Below, one piece after another: positions 20,019 to 29,800 of a DNA stretch of 64,000 bases; the stretch's first letter is position 1; the number at the start of each line of letters is the position of its first letter. The stretch comes from Tetramitus jugosus (lineage: Eukaryota; Heterolobosea; Eutetramitea; Acrasida; Vahlkampfiidae): positions 124,001 to 188,000 of the forward strand of contig OW569352.1 in the NCBI GenBank assembly GCA_937625935.1. Reading direction: 5' to 3'. A program made the position numbers and the translations under genes. The notes beneath the pieces are model-generated. The model searched no databases. It worked only from the letters and a program-made list of their open reading frames with translations, and was not told the origin of the DNA.

Positions 20019-22085
20019 ATGATCACCATTTGTGCAAGAGATCAATTCGAACAATTGATGGGCATTGAAATTCTGGTTCACAAAATTGTGGATTATTGTT
20101 ATGGTGCCGCTAACGAAGACGATGATGCATTTGTCATGCACGGTAGTGTCGACATTCGGGAACATTGTCGCACACCCTCATTAGCCTTGAACAAACGCCA
20201 TGTCGGTAGTCGTTTGGATCGTTCCATTTTGCGATCCAAAATGTACTTTAATCAATTGGCGCTCGTGAATCGTGCTTGCTACGATATGATTTTTGGCGGG
20301 AACGATTCATTGTGGTTGAACTTGGATCCGATTGTTTCTTTTCCGATCCGTTATCATCGTTTGGCGCAGCAACAGCTCAGCACTACGAGCGGAGATACGT
20401 ATCGTGATTTTCAAAAGCTGAGCTTGATCAACTCGGTCCAATGGTTCTCTAGCTATTTGCACAAGTGCCATTTTCGGTCGTTGAGACTACAGTTTAATTG
20501 GCCCAATTGTTTTCAAGCCATATCGTGGGACAAGGAAGCAAAGCTCAATACGCGGTTACTGTGTTTACACTATGATATTGATCCGGAATGCAACGACAGT
20601 GTCAATTTAATGGATCTGTTCATGTTTATTTTCCAGCACTTTGAACGATTGAACCATTTGGAGATTCGTGTGAGACAGAAGAGTCCATTAATTAGTAGTC
20701 GTTTCACGAAGTCTCATATTTTCGATTCGAACTTTGCTGCCATTACCTTCAGACGATCATTATCTCTCCGAACACTGCACATTACCTTGGAGAACCATGA
20801 ATGGCTCACTGAAGCGAAAGCACTAAAGGTGCCACACTTTTTGAAGTTTGTTATCAGTGCATGTCCGAATTTGAATAACTTGAAATTGTTGCCGTTCGAT
20901 GAATGGAGTATGCTGAGCGATCGTGGTGTTTTGGATGCCTTCCTTAGCATGGATGAGCTTGTTCGGTTACAATTGTACAATGTTGATCAGTTCGAGCTGT
21001 TGCAAAAGGTGTTAGATCATCATATTTATTTGCAATACTTTGGATTAGATAACTCTCAATTGAAGAAACGACCAGCTATAACGAATTCCCTCGAGTTCAG
21101 ACAGTGCGAAGAATTAGAAGAATTGAATATGGATCGAATTGATCAATTCTATGTTTCGAATCTACCTCGGTCATTGGAAAGGTTATCTATGAACACATGT
21201 ACAGTCGACTTTAACGATATGGATCCAGAATTAACTTTGAAGCAATTATTAATGTACAATTGTCGGCTAACGAGCAAGTTTCCTTGGAGCGCAATGAGTC
21301 ACTTGATTGAGTTGACAATCACGGACACGCTTGTGATTTCTAAAAAGGAGATGGTAGATCTTGTAATCACTTGTCAGCATCTAAAGCACATACAACTCAG
21401 CAGTGTAAGTAAGAATCATTCAACGCTATTACTTGCACTTGCTCGAACTCCATCCGAACTTGGGCAAAACTTGAAAACTATATCACTATCATTAGATTTA
21501 TCTGGCCAAGTCAATGACACGACTGACAATGCCATAACTAGTGTTGAATCATCGATAGGGGAGCTTCATCTATCAGACCTCTCGACACTGTCAACAAATA
21601 GCTTTAATTACATATTTCGGTCAGGTTTATTCGCAAAGTTAACATTGTGTGTTATCACACAATGTCGTGGTCTCAATGTATCTGATTGTATAGACACATT
21701 ATCCGAGTGTTGCCCAAAGCTCTATGAACTCAAATTGCACTGTTCACTCCTAGGAACCAAAAAGATTGAAACAGCAGCATTCAAACATCTCACCCACTGC
21801 AGCATCACGGAAAATGAGCAAGGATACACAGAAAACTCGATGCATGTGGCCATGAGTATTTTCGCTTGTACATACAATCCTGAGCAAATGTCTGATCAGG
21901 GCAATGGATCCTATCACTTTAGTTTCATGGATAAAATGAATTGGGCTGATGTGAAGTCTGTACTTGTCCATGGACAAGACTCTGACTTAAAAACGGATGA
22001 AATAAGCAGAAAGTACAACGAGTTTCTCGGAAGAGCACTCGATCAATTCACTGCCAATAACCATTGTCCAAAATCAGAGAATTAA
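20019..22085 (+). CDS. F-box-like leucine-rich-repeat protein
   Basis: The product is 688 residues in one exon. The N-terminal region (residues ~12-110) has F-box character: a GIEILVHKIVDYC helix, then QLALVNRACYDMIF and SLWLNL, but the two halves are separated by a ~60-residue insert. From about residue 200 onward there are irregular leucine-rich repeats with LxxLxL-type strands (for example LEELNMDRI, LERLSMNTC, LKQLLMYNC, LIELTIT). F-box/LRR proteins act as substrate receptors of SCF ubiquitin ligases; Skp1 binding here is inference because the F-box is divergent. The ATG at 20019 is the first in frame. Confidence 0.7.
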   Translation: MITICARDQFEQLMGIEILVHKIVDYCYGAANEDDDAFVMHGSVDIREHCRTPSLALNKRHVGSRLDRSILRSKMYFNQLALVNRACYDMIFGGNDSLWLNLDPIVSFPIRYHRLAQQQLSTTSGDTYRDFQKLSLINSVQWFSSYLHKCHFRSLRLQFNWPNCFQAISWDKEAKLNTRLLCLHYDIDPECNDSVNLMDLFMFIFQHFERLNHLEIRVRQKSPLISSRFTKSHIFDSNFAAITFRRSLSLRTLHITLENHEWLTEAKALKVPHFLKFVISACPNLNNLKLLPFDEWSMLSDRGVLDAFLSMDELVRLQLYNVDQFELLQKVLDHHIYLQYFGLDNSQLKKRPAITNSLEFRQCEELEELNMDRIDQFYVSNLPRSLERLSMNTCTVDFNDMDPELTLKQLLMYNCRLTSKFPWSAMSHLIELTITDTLVISKKEMVDLVITCQHLKHIQLSSVSKNHSTLLLALARTPSELGQNLKTISLSLDLSGQVNDTTDNAITSVESSIGELHLSDLSTLSTNSFNYIFRSGLFAKLTLCVITQCRGLNVSDCIDTLSECCPKLYELKLHCSLLGTKKIETAAFKHLTHCSITENEQGYTENSMHVAMSIFACTYNPEQMSDQGNGSYHFSFMDKMNWADVKSVLVHGQDSDLKTDEISRKYNEFLGRALDQFTANNHCPKSEN

Positions 22086-22210
22086 ATCAACATATCAACC
22101 TTCAAATTTCCACTCCATTCTCACCACATTGTGACTATCAAGGACAGACTTCAGATTGAAATCTTGTTTTCACGTTAGCATTCATTGAGTACAATAATAG
22201 TCATCCATAA

Positions 22211-22873
22211 TTATTCCACAGGTGACTCATCATCATGATATCGTTGTTGATCATTATTGTGAATCACTTTTTCAAACTGTTGCAACAAGCTGTCAGCCAA
22301 CTGTTCATTCACATGAATTTGAGTCACATTATCACTCGTGATGATTCTTCTGTTCCTCCGATCCATCTTACCTCCGTGTCTCTGCTTCTCCTCTTCTGAT
22401 TGAGCAAAAGAACCATCCAGTGATGATTGTTGAGACGATTTGGATCCAAGTAAACCATCTTTTTCAAACAAGGACTGACCATGATAGAGCAAATGATAGA
22501 ACCCGTAGCTCGCAGCCATGAGCCATAATTGCCACTCTCTGATTGCCCTTGGAAAACGATATGTGATCAACATGAACAGTCGTTTGATCATCTCGATATA
22601 GTAGATCAGACGAGATGACTTTGCACCATCAGGAGTAAATATGGTGTCTGACCATCTCATCAACCCTGCTGCTCTGCCCACATGTGTCTTGGATCTCACT
22701 CTGAGCAAACCATGAGCTGTCGCTGTAGTTGCCGTAGATGATTTTGTGCCGCGTTTTTGCAACTGTTTGGCGTTTTTCTTGTTTTGTAGTTGGGTTACGA
22801 TCGATGTTTGGGAGGGATAAATCTTCCACGCAGGATGAACTCGCGTATCGTAATCATCACCACCGTTTATCAT
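22211..22873 (-). CDS. Unrecognised protein, possible membrane-associated
   Basis: From the ATG at 22873 the product is 220 residues. The frame stays open upstream with another ATG at 23149, but that extension has leader-like composition. The middle (LIYYIEMIKRLFMLITYRF, then WQLWLMAASYGFYHLLYHG) is aromatic and hydrophobic and could form a membrane hairpin or a buried helix pair. The ends are polar: basic near the N terminus and charged, Gln/Asp-rich at the C terminus. No family recognised. It is convergent with the F-box/LRR gene (125 bp between stops). Confidence 0.55.
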   Translation of the reverse strand: MINGGDDYDTRVHPAWKIYPSQTSIVTQLQNKKNAKQLQKRGTKSSTATTATAHGLLRVRSKTHVGRAAGLMRWSDTIFTPDGAKSSRLIYYIEMIKRLFMLITYRFPRAIREWQLWLMAASYGFYHLLYHGQSLFEKDGLLGSKSSQQSSLDGSFAQSEEEKQRHGGKMDRRNRRIITSDNVTQIHVNEQLADSLLQQFEKVIHNNDQQRYHDDESPVE

Positions 22874-23241
22874 CTTTTTTTGCTTTGATGAATCGAGGAA
22901 TGAATTTGCGGGTGCGCCAAGACAGAATTGTTTTATTCCGACGAGACTGGCCAAATCGTAAATTGTTGATGGTTGAGGAGAATCTGGTCCCACGAAGAGT
23001 CGAAAGGAGGAAAGTTTTGACCAGATGGAGACGAGTGTCGTTTTCCCACCATCCGACGTCAAAAACGTAAAAACACAAACCGAAGAGGCCGCTGAAAAAT
23101 CACACACGCAACACCGATCGGCAGTCCCAAAAAAACTGGCCGTTTCCATTTGTAACAAAAAATCGAATCACACAAAAAGCAAACAACAATAAAAACAATC
23201 AATCAATTTGTACGACAGATACACCCACAAAAAACAAAAAA
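22874..23241. promoter_or_regulatory. Divergent intergenic region
   Basis: A 368-bp region between the two chosen start codons. The minus-strand frame is open across most of it, so the 22211-22873 gene could start as far up as 23149. Otherwise I see only A-rich leader sequence directly before the plus-strand ATG at 23242. Confidence 0.3.
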
Positions 23242-24399
23242 ATGTTGACAGAAGAGCTTGAATCTGCCCTATCTGATACTTTTCTTCATCTAGACTATGA
23301 AGACCCTGATTTACTCTATTATATGACCACAGATGACTTGCTCTGTGGTGCATCACCATCACCATCCACCCCAATACCATCCATCTCACCACTCAACAAC
23401 AACAACAACAATACCTCCACTACCACCACCAATAACAATACTACGAATGATACTAGTACGACTGCAGGAGCAACATCAACAACCCTCACAACAGAAAATT
23501 TATCTTCTTGTAGCTCTCCAACTGAAAGCTCACACTCTGCAAACGAAACAGTGAACACTAGCGATGTAGAAGAAGAGCTTTTTTCAGTGATTCAACAGCA
23601 ACAAGAAGAAGAAAATCAACAACAAACATCTACAGCAGCAACAGAAGCAAATTATATATCAGTGATGGACTATAGTTCACCACCACAACCACAATTCTAT
23701 TTACCATCTCATCAACAGCAACAAGCACAACAACAGTACAATTACATGAGTGCACCATGTATGCAACAATTGCTATACGATAATCAACTCTTGTACAATA
23801 ATGCATTCTTTATGTTCCCTGCCACTAGCAATAATAGTAACAACAGTAACAACAATAACAATGCTAGTGGTACTGTTGCTGCTACGAATGATGTAGTGTC
23901 TGCTCCATCACCACCATCCATTGTTCAACAACATGATGTGAATAGAGCAACTCCTACTCCAATCGTGCTACCTACAACACAACAAGCACCAACTCCAACT
24001 TCTTCTCAATCACAGAAATCAAAGACTGTTCATCATTCGAGACCTCATCCATACAGTTATCCAACTGTACAGATGCCACAGTATGGACCGCCACCAGTCG
24101 CACAATACAATGCACCTCCAATGATGGACGGAAATCCACCAGTCTCTGCTGCTGCAGTTGCATCTTGTAACAATGCTGCTGCTGGTGGAAATGGTCAAGC
24201 ACCACCAAAGATGAACGGAAATCCAAAGAGAAAGCTTCAAGAGAAGCAACCAGGTGAACAATGGGTGTGGCACGAGAGCCGACACAACAATCATCAATAT
24301 GTAAAAATCAATCCAAGATTGGTGGAGGTGAAGAATGTGTATCGGAAGAAGGCTAGAGTGTATGACAAGATGGTGATGAAACTTGACTTTTCATTGTAA
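23242..24399 (+). CDS. Low-complexity protein with conserved-looking basic C terminus
   Basis: The product is 385 residues. It starts with an acidic 40-residue segment and is then dominated by Ser, Thr, Asn, Gln and Pro tracts, as in trans-activating or prion-like regions. The last ~55 residues differ sharply: they are rich in Trp, His, Lys and Arg, begin near EQWVWHESRHNNH and end in a basic VYDKMVMKLDF segment, so this is where conservation is expected. The family is not recognised. A DNA- or RNA-binding regulator is possible but is only inferred from composition. An AATAAA follows near 24539, inside the gap to the convergent PPR gene. Confidence 0.6.
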   Translation: MLTEELESALSDTFLHLDYEDPDLLYYMTTDDLLCGASPSPSTPIPSISPLNNNNNNTSTTTTNNNTTNDTSTTAGATSTTLTTENLSSCSSPTESSHSANETVNTSDVEEELFSVIQQQQEEENQQQTSTAATEANYISVMDYSSPPQPQFYLPSHQQQQAQQQYNYMSAPCMQQLLYDNQLLYNNAFFMFPATSNNSNNSNNNNNASGTVAATNDVVSAPSPPSIVQQHDVNRATPTPIVLPTTQQAPTPTSSQSQKSKTVHHSRPHPYSYPTVQMPQYGPPPVAQYNAPPMMDGNPPVSAAAVASCNNAAAGGNGQAPPKMNGNPKRKLQEKQPGEQWVWHESRHNNHQYVKINPRLVEVKNVYRKKARVYDKMVMKLDFSL

Positions 24400-24585
24400 G
24401 GAACATGTCTCAAAGAGAGGTAATGGTTACTAGTTATCAAAATGACGCTTGTATATGTTCAATGGATGAACAACATTTAGGGGATAGTGTAGAACACGAA
24501 CATCAGCAACAACAAGGAGGTTTTTCACACGAATTCAAAATAAAAACAACATCATTTCATTTTGACGAGTGCATTCTTTATTCTC

Positions 24586-26736
24586 TTAGTGGAACTCTGG
24601 GTCTTCGGTGATATCCGTTTCGGAGATGAGGCTTTCCAAAAGTTCCTTCTCTTCCACGACATTGTGCACCTCCAAAAAGTCAAACATGTTTGGCTCTTCA
24701 CTGCCCTGTCCGAGGTCACCAACAGCAGCAGCAGACACTGGTTTGGTGGAACGTTGAATGTACTGATCGAAGATGCTCTTCTTCTTGTTTCGTGCCAACT
24801 TTGGTTGCCACGATTCATGGTGCAGCTTGATGAGCAAGTTGTGAGAGACGACATTAGGATTTAAGCCGCTGGTCTTCATTAGCTTTAGAATGTTCTTTGC
24901 TCCGTTGAGGTCATTGTTCTGTACGTGCATCTCAATGAGGGCATTGTATGTCTCGACGTTTGGCACAAAGGAGGCAAAGATGGAGTTTGGATCTTTGCTG
25001 TCTGTTTGGAACTTGAGGAACAGTGCCAGTGTTCTCTTGTCTCCCACGACGGCAAACAAGCGTAACACGAGATTAAATGTACTCATGTCAGGTGTCATGA
25101 TTTCATTGTTGTTCAGAATCTGAGCATAGAGCTCCATTCCCTTCATGACATCACGATTCTCAACGCACGCTTTCAAAACCTTGTTGCACAATCCAATGTC
25201 CACCAGTGGAACGTCATTGACTGATTTGTTCATGTTTTCTGTGACGAGTTGAATAGCTGTTTCAGTGTCCTTTGAAACGTTGCAGAGACCCAGCACATAC
25301 ACTTGGAATAATCGCTTGTTCCATTGAATGTTGCTGCCTTGAACCATGGCATCATAAACAGACTTGAATCTCTCATCGTTTGACTCCAGGAAGCTCTGAA
25401 GCACAATGGCACACGTATCAGCAGTCAATTGAATGTTTCTGCTAGTCATCTCCTCCAAGTAGTGCAACACACCAGAGACATGAGAATTGGCAGCAAATGC
25501 ACTCAAAATAATCTCAAATGTGTGTCTGTTGAGCTCCAATTCATTGTTTGCCATGAAATGGAACACTGAAATGATTGGTTTCAGTTTTCCAATCGCAGAG
25601 AATGCCGTAATCAGTGACTCATATGTCTTCATGTTGGTAAACAGTGGAATTTGCAACAGTTCTGATTCCTCTGGTTTCGTCAATGCAGCTTCCAACGAGT
25701 CAGCTTGAGCTGCGTACACCAATTGTTGTTCTTCAGCAGCTTCGATTGCCTCGAACATGGTTGCTTCTTGAACTTGTTGTTGGAACAATTGTTGTTCTTT
25801 TTCTGAAGTCAATGTCGACGAGGATGAGAAAGTCGATGATGACGATGCTACGGTGGGCTCTGTTTCAGAAGACTTGTTTTCAGCTTGTTCCGTAGTACTG
25901 TCTAATGTTGTGGTACTCGTTGTTGAAGCTTCACCTTGCTCACTTTGATTGTTCATTCTTTGAATGAGTGCATTGGTTTTCGTTTGGATGGCAAACTGTT
26001 TTCTGATGGACTCAAACAGTTCATATGCTTGTTCGTAGTACTCGTTGATGACATAGGTGTCAATGGACTGATCATACAGTGCCAAGTCTTCAAAAAATAC
26101 GGGAATAATGTCCTCTGAAGTCAAATGACTGTGTGATTCACTCAGATAGCTCAATATTTGTTTGTATTGAGGCTTCAAGAGCTGAAAGAGGCAATTCTGA
26201 CACTGTTCAACGATTGAGAGTGTTCTCAGGACACGATCATCACGATTGCTCAAGTGAGAGCACAGAGTGATCATTTGGAGAGTGGATGACTCAATTTGTT
26301 GCCTCACAGAGGAGGTATCAGGCTCAACTGTAGAGCTCTGAATTCTTTCTAGCTCTTGTTGTGTGAGCTGACGAGTGTATTGCGTATATTGATTCAACAG
26401 TGCGTCAAATTTTTCATCCTTATTGTAAAAGACATGTGATTGATTTTGGCGCAATTTTTCCATTTGTTCATCGAGAAGATTGAAGAATGCATTTTCTGGT
26501 TGAAGTGTGGAGTAAGCACGGATGGAGGCAGTGATTGATTTTCTGCGTATAGAGAGACATTGACTCGACACAGCAGGAGCAGCGAGTACCACACTATTGT
26601 ACTTTGTAGTCACATTCGCATAATTCGATGTTATTGCGATAAAATTCCGCTTTTGGAGGTTACGAGTGGAGTTGTTGAGGAGGGAGAGGCGAATAGCATG
26701 GTGATGTTGGTGGAGTGAGATGATTGATTTCCACAT
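24586..26736 (-). CDS. Mitochondrial pentatricopeptide repeat protein
   Basis: The product is 716 residues. The N terminus (MWKSIISLHQHHHAIRLSLL and on) is basic, hydroxylated and free of acids, a typical mitochondrial presequence. Helical repeats of ~35 residues start near residue 360, with PPR consensus such as TYESLITAFSAIGKL, TFEIILSAFAANSHV, TFNLVLRLFAVVGDK and TYNALIEMHVQNNDL followed by GLNPNVVSHNLLI. A Ser/Thr/Glu-rich linker (~265-330) precedes them. PPR tracts bind RNA base by base, so a role in mitochondrial RNA processing, editing or translation is likely. Single exon. Confidence 0.88.
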   Translation of the reverse strand: MWKSIISLHQHHHAIRLSLLNNSTRNLQKRNFIAITSNYANVTTKYNSVVLAAPAVSSQCLSIRRKSITASIRAYSTLQPENAFFNLLDEQMEKLRQNQSHVFYNKDEKFDALLNQYTQYTRQLTQQELERIQSSTVEPDTSSVRQQIESSTLQMITLCSHLSNRDDRVLRTLSIVEQCQNCLFQLLKPQYKQILSYLSESHSHLTSEDIIPVFFEDLALYDQSIDTYVINEYYEQAYELFESIRKQFAIQTKTNALIQRMNNQSEQGEASTTSTTTLDSTTEQAENKSSETEPTVASSSSTFSSSSTLTSEKEQQLFQQQVQEATMFEAIEAAEEQQLVYAAQADSLEAALTKPEESELLQIPLFTNMKTYESLITAFSAIGKLKPIISVFHFMANNELELNRHTFEIILSAFAANSHVSGVLHYLEEMTSRNIQLTADTCAIVLQSFLESNDERFKSVYDAMVQGSNIQWNKRLFQVYVLGLCNVSKDTETAIQLVTENMNKSVNDVPLVDIGLCNKVLKACVENRDVMKGMELYAQILNNNEIMTPDMSTFNLVLRLFAVVGDKRTLALFLKFQTDSKDPNSIFASFVPNVETYNALIEMHVQNNDLNGAKNILKLMKTSGLNPNVVSHNLLIKLHHESWQPKLARNKKKSIFDQYIQRSTKPVSAAAVGDLGQGSEEPNMFDFLEVHNVVEEKELLESLISETDITEDPEFH

Positions 26737-26877
26737 GTTTGTTCTTGTGCTGTGGGTATTGGTTGGTTGTGGGTTGAATCAAAAAATGGTGAATTGAATT
26801 TTTTTTGCTTGTTGTTGGTCAATTTTTTTCACACAGAGGATTCCTTTATCCGACATGGCTTTTGGATTATTTCGCCG

Positions 26878-29800
26878 CTATTTATTGGTGAGGCCTCTGG
26901 GGAACGAGGAAGGTTTTGGCTTTCTGGACTCCATTTTCTGTTCTCTTTCAAATAGATCGTGTAGTAATCTCTGAAACCAGTCCTTGTTTCTCAGCGAGTC
27001 AAAGTCTGCATCTTCTTTCAGTTTGTCAGCTGTAAGAATATATCCAAAGTCAAATGCTTCCCGCAAATACTTTTGTGCTTCTGCTTCCTTCTCAAACACA
27101 GCGTTCAAGCAAGACAGGTTGTAGAGCGAGAGACCTCTGTTCTTTAGCTTCAAAAATCCTTGAGATGCTTCTTCGTACATTTGTTGGGATTGAGCCTGTA
27201 GTTGTTGAACAATCTCATGTTGCTGTTGTCCCAGTCTCATGTACTCTTGAAGTCTTCTCTGCAGATCTTCAGTTTTTGCGTGTTGCTGCAGAGCTCTCAC
27301 ATGAGCTGTGATATCACTCAAGTTTTGTTGAGCTCTCTTCAGGTCCTTCAACCGTATTTCTGCACTCATCAAATAGGCGATGGCACATCGACACACGCAA
27401 CCATCATTACTTGGTTCCAATTCCATTGCTCTCTTGTACTGCTCTATACACTGCTGAAGGAGAATAAAGCGTTCCTCACCCTCATGTTCCTTGGCTTCTT
27501 GCAGTAGGATGTTGCCCCAATTGTTTCTTGCAATGACAAAGTCCTTGATTTGTACACATCGAGAGAAGTAGTCACATGCTTCCAGAACAAGCTTCTTTCT
27601 CTCTTGCTTGATAAACTCGGACTGTGATTTCAAGGATTCCTTGGTGCCGATGCGAATCAGATCAATCTTCAATTTTTGATTGAATCCCATGTTATTGATG
27701 GCATGGAAGTAATCTGGCTGAATGGCCAAACACTTTTCATAGAGATTGGATGATCCTTCCAGACATGACAAAATAATGGACTTTTCACGTTCAATTTGTT
27801 CCTCATCCATGGTTTCTTCATCATCACTAAAGGCATCAAATTCATCTTCTTCAACAATAGTGCTGGAAGTATTTCCATTGCCCATACTGTCTGTGGCACT
27901 TCGAGAGATGTGCAACTTCTTCTTAAGTTGCCTAATCTTCTTCTCTGCCATATCACAGAACGATATTCCATAATCGTTGTATGTTCCAATGTAGGGTTTG
28001 ATATTCAAAGCCTTTTGGAACTTTTGATGAGCGTCCTGGAACAGTTTATCACTGTCCTCTGGATTGTAGATCTTGAGAGCCAAATCAGACAGAAAACCAG
28101 CCCACAAGGTCAACACTTCATCATTGTTTGGTGTCAGGTTCATACATGCCTCAAACTTGGAGACACAAAGCTCCAGTATCATCTTGAGATAGGCTTGAAC
28201 TTCACCACGGTATGAATTTACAAGTTTCTCTAATCGAATCAGAGCAACTGCCCAGTTTCTAGCAGCAGTCCAATTCGATGGATTATAAATTAAACATGAA
28301 TCATATTGATCGATACAGAACACCCACAACAGTCTCTTTGTGTGAATATCCTTCTCAAAATCGGCAGCATTAAATAGACTATTACCGTCTTTGAGGAACT
28401 CACTTGAGATCTGCTTGTTGCGTTCCTCTTCCATTTTCTTCTTCCGTTCCTCTTCCTCTTTTCTCAAACGTTCAATCTCTGCTGGGTCGGACTGTGCTTG
28501 AGTTGGAATGGTTTCAGGTTGATTTTCATTGGATTGCGTCGATGTTGATCCTGTACCAACAGGGAGAACAGTGTTAGTATTCGAACTGATTGGGTCATTC
28601 GTACCACTCTCCTTCTTCAAATACTTCTTTTCACAGTAGTATCTCTTTGTGTACATGTATTTCCAGGTGACCATTGGTGCAATCACAGATGATCTTCTGT
28701 TGGTCTTGGATGCGATGGAGGATGGATAAGGTGCAGTAACGTTTAACATGGCCGAATAGTACATGATTGAGTAATCCTTCTTCTTCCATTTGGCCATGTA
28801 CAAATGATTCCACAGAATCTCATTCTGAGCAAGCGTATAGAACTTGACACTCGCTGGAGCAATCGACTTACTCAAATCGAAAGCCTCCAAGAATGAGAAA
28901 ATGTACAAAAGGATCTCATCCAATAGGTAGGCATTTCTGTTGTTCAACGAGGATAGAACTTGTTGAATGTGCATGACCCATTCGTCGCATTCAGGCTCCG
29001 TTTCCGCTTGGAAGTATAGAATATCTTGAAGTTCGTTCCTTTGAGCAAAGAGGGATGATGGATCCATGTTGCCCATTGGTGAATAAATATCCATATTATC
29101 AGAGGAAGAGCATGAAGAGCTATCACACATGGCTCTTGGTACAGCATCAAACTTGCCTCTACTCGTTCCATAGATTGGATTATGGTCGTCATCATGAGGT
29201 GACATTGCATTCTTCATGGTTACATCTCCATCCTCATCCAAATCCATGGATTGAGGAGAACTAATGTACAGGCCGTTCGTTGCTGCTGTCACACCAACAG
29301 GTGATGCGACTGTTGTGGGAGCATCAGTCATCGTCATTGAATCCTGACTGCTATTTACAGGAGATAGGGAGGTGTAGTTTCTGTGGCATGATGATGGAGA
29401 TGGAGAGGACTGGAACTTAAACACTGGATAGTGACTGCCTGTTGGTGTACCCATATTCTCATCGACTTGGGGACTGGAAGCAGCAGTCGATGTGAACGGA
29501 TGCATCGAATGAGGGAAATAGGGTGACTTTGGATCAAAGTATGATGACATGGGTGTCTCAAACGGAGTGATCACACTGCTACCATTCGGTGTCAAAAGCT
29601 CCTTGTTCATATTGAGTTCAGGACCAATTTTTGGTGACTCACCAGTGAGAATGATACGGAATGATGTCTTGTCTGATCGTGCCACTTGAACTCTGCCTCC
29701 ACAAATCTGAGGACACAGGTAAATCTTGCCCAGTAGTCCCACATTTCCCTGATGTTCCGAATCGTATTGGCTGGGTACTTGATTCTCATTGATCATGATC

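Noticed and set aside
22874-23149. N-terminal extension of the 22211-22873 gene to the ATG at 23149
   Set aside because: Composition changes abruptly at the chosen ATG and the extension would leave under 100 bp for two divergent promoters; still possible.
24405-24611. 68-codon plus-strand frame after the gene at 23242-24399
   Set aside because: Lies in the 3' flank and runs into the convergent PPR gene; contains the poly(A) signal region.
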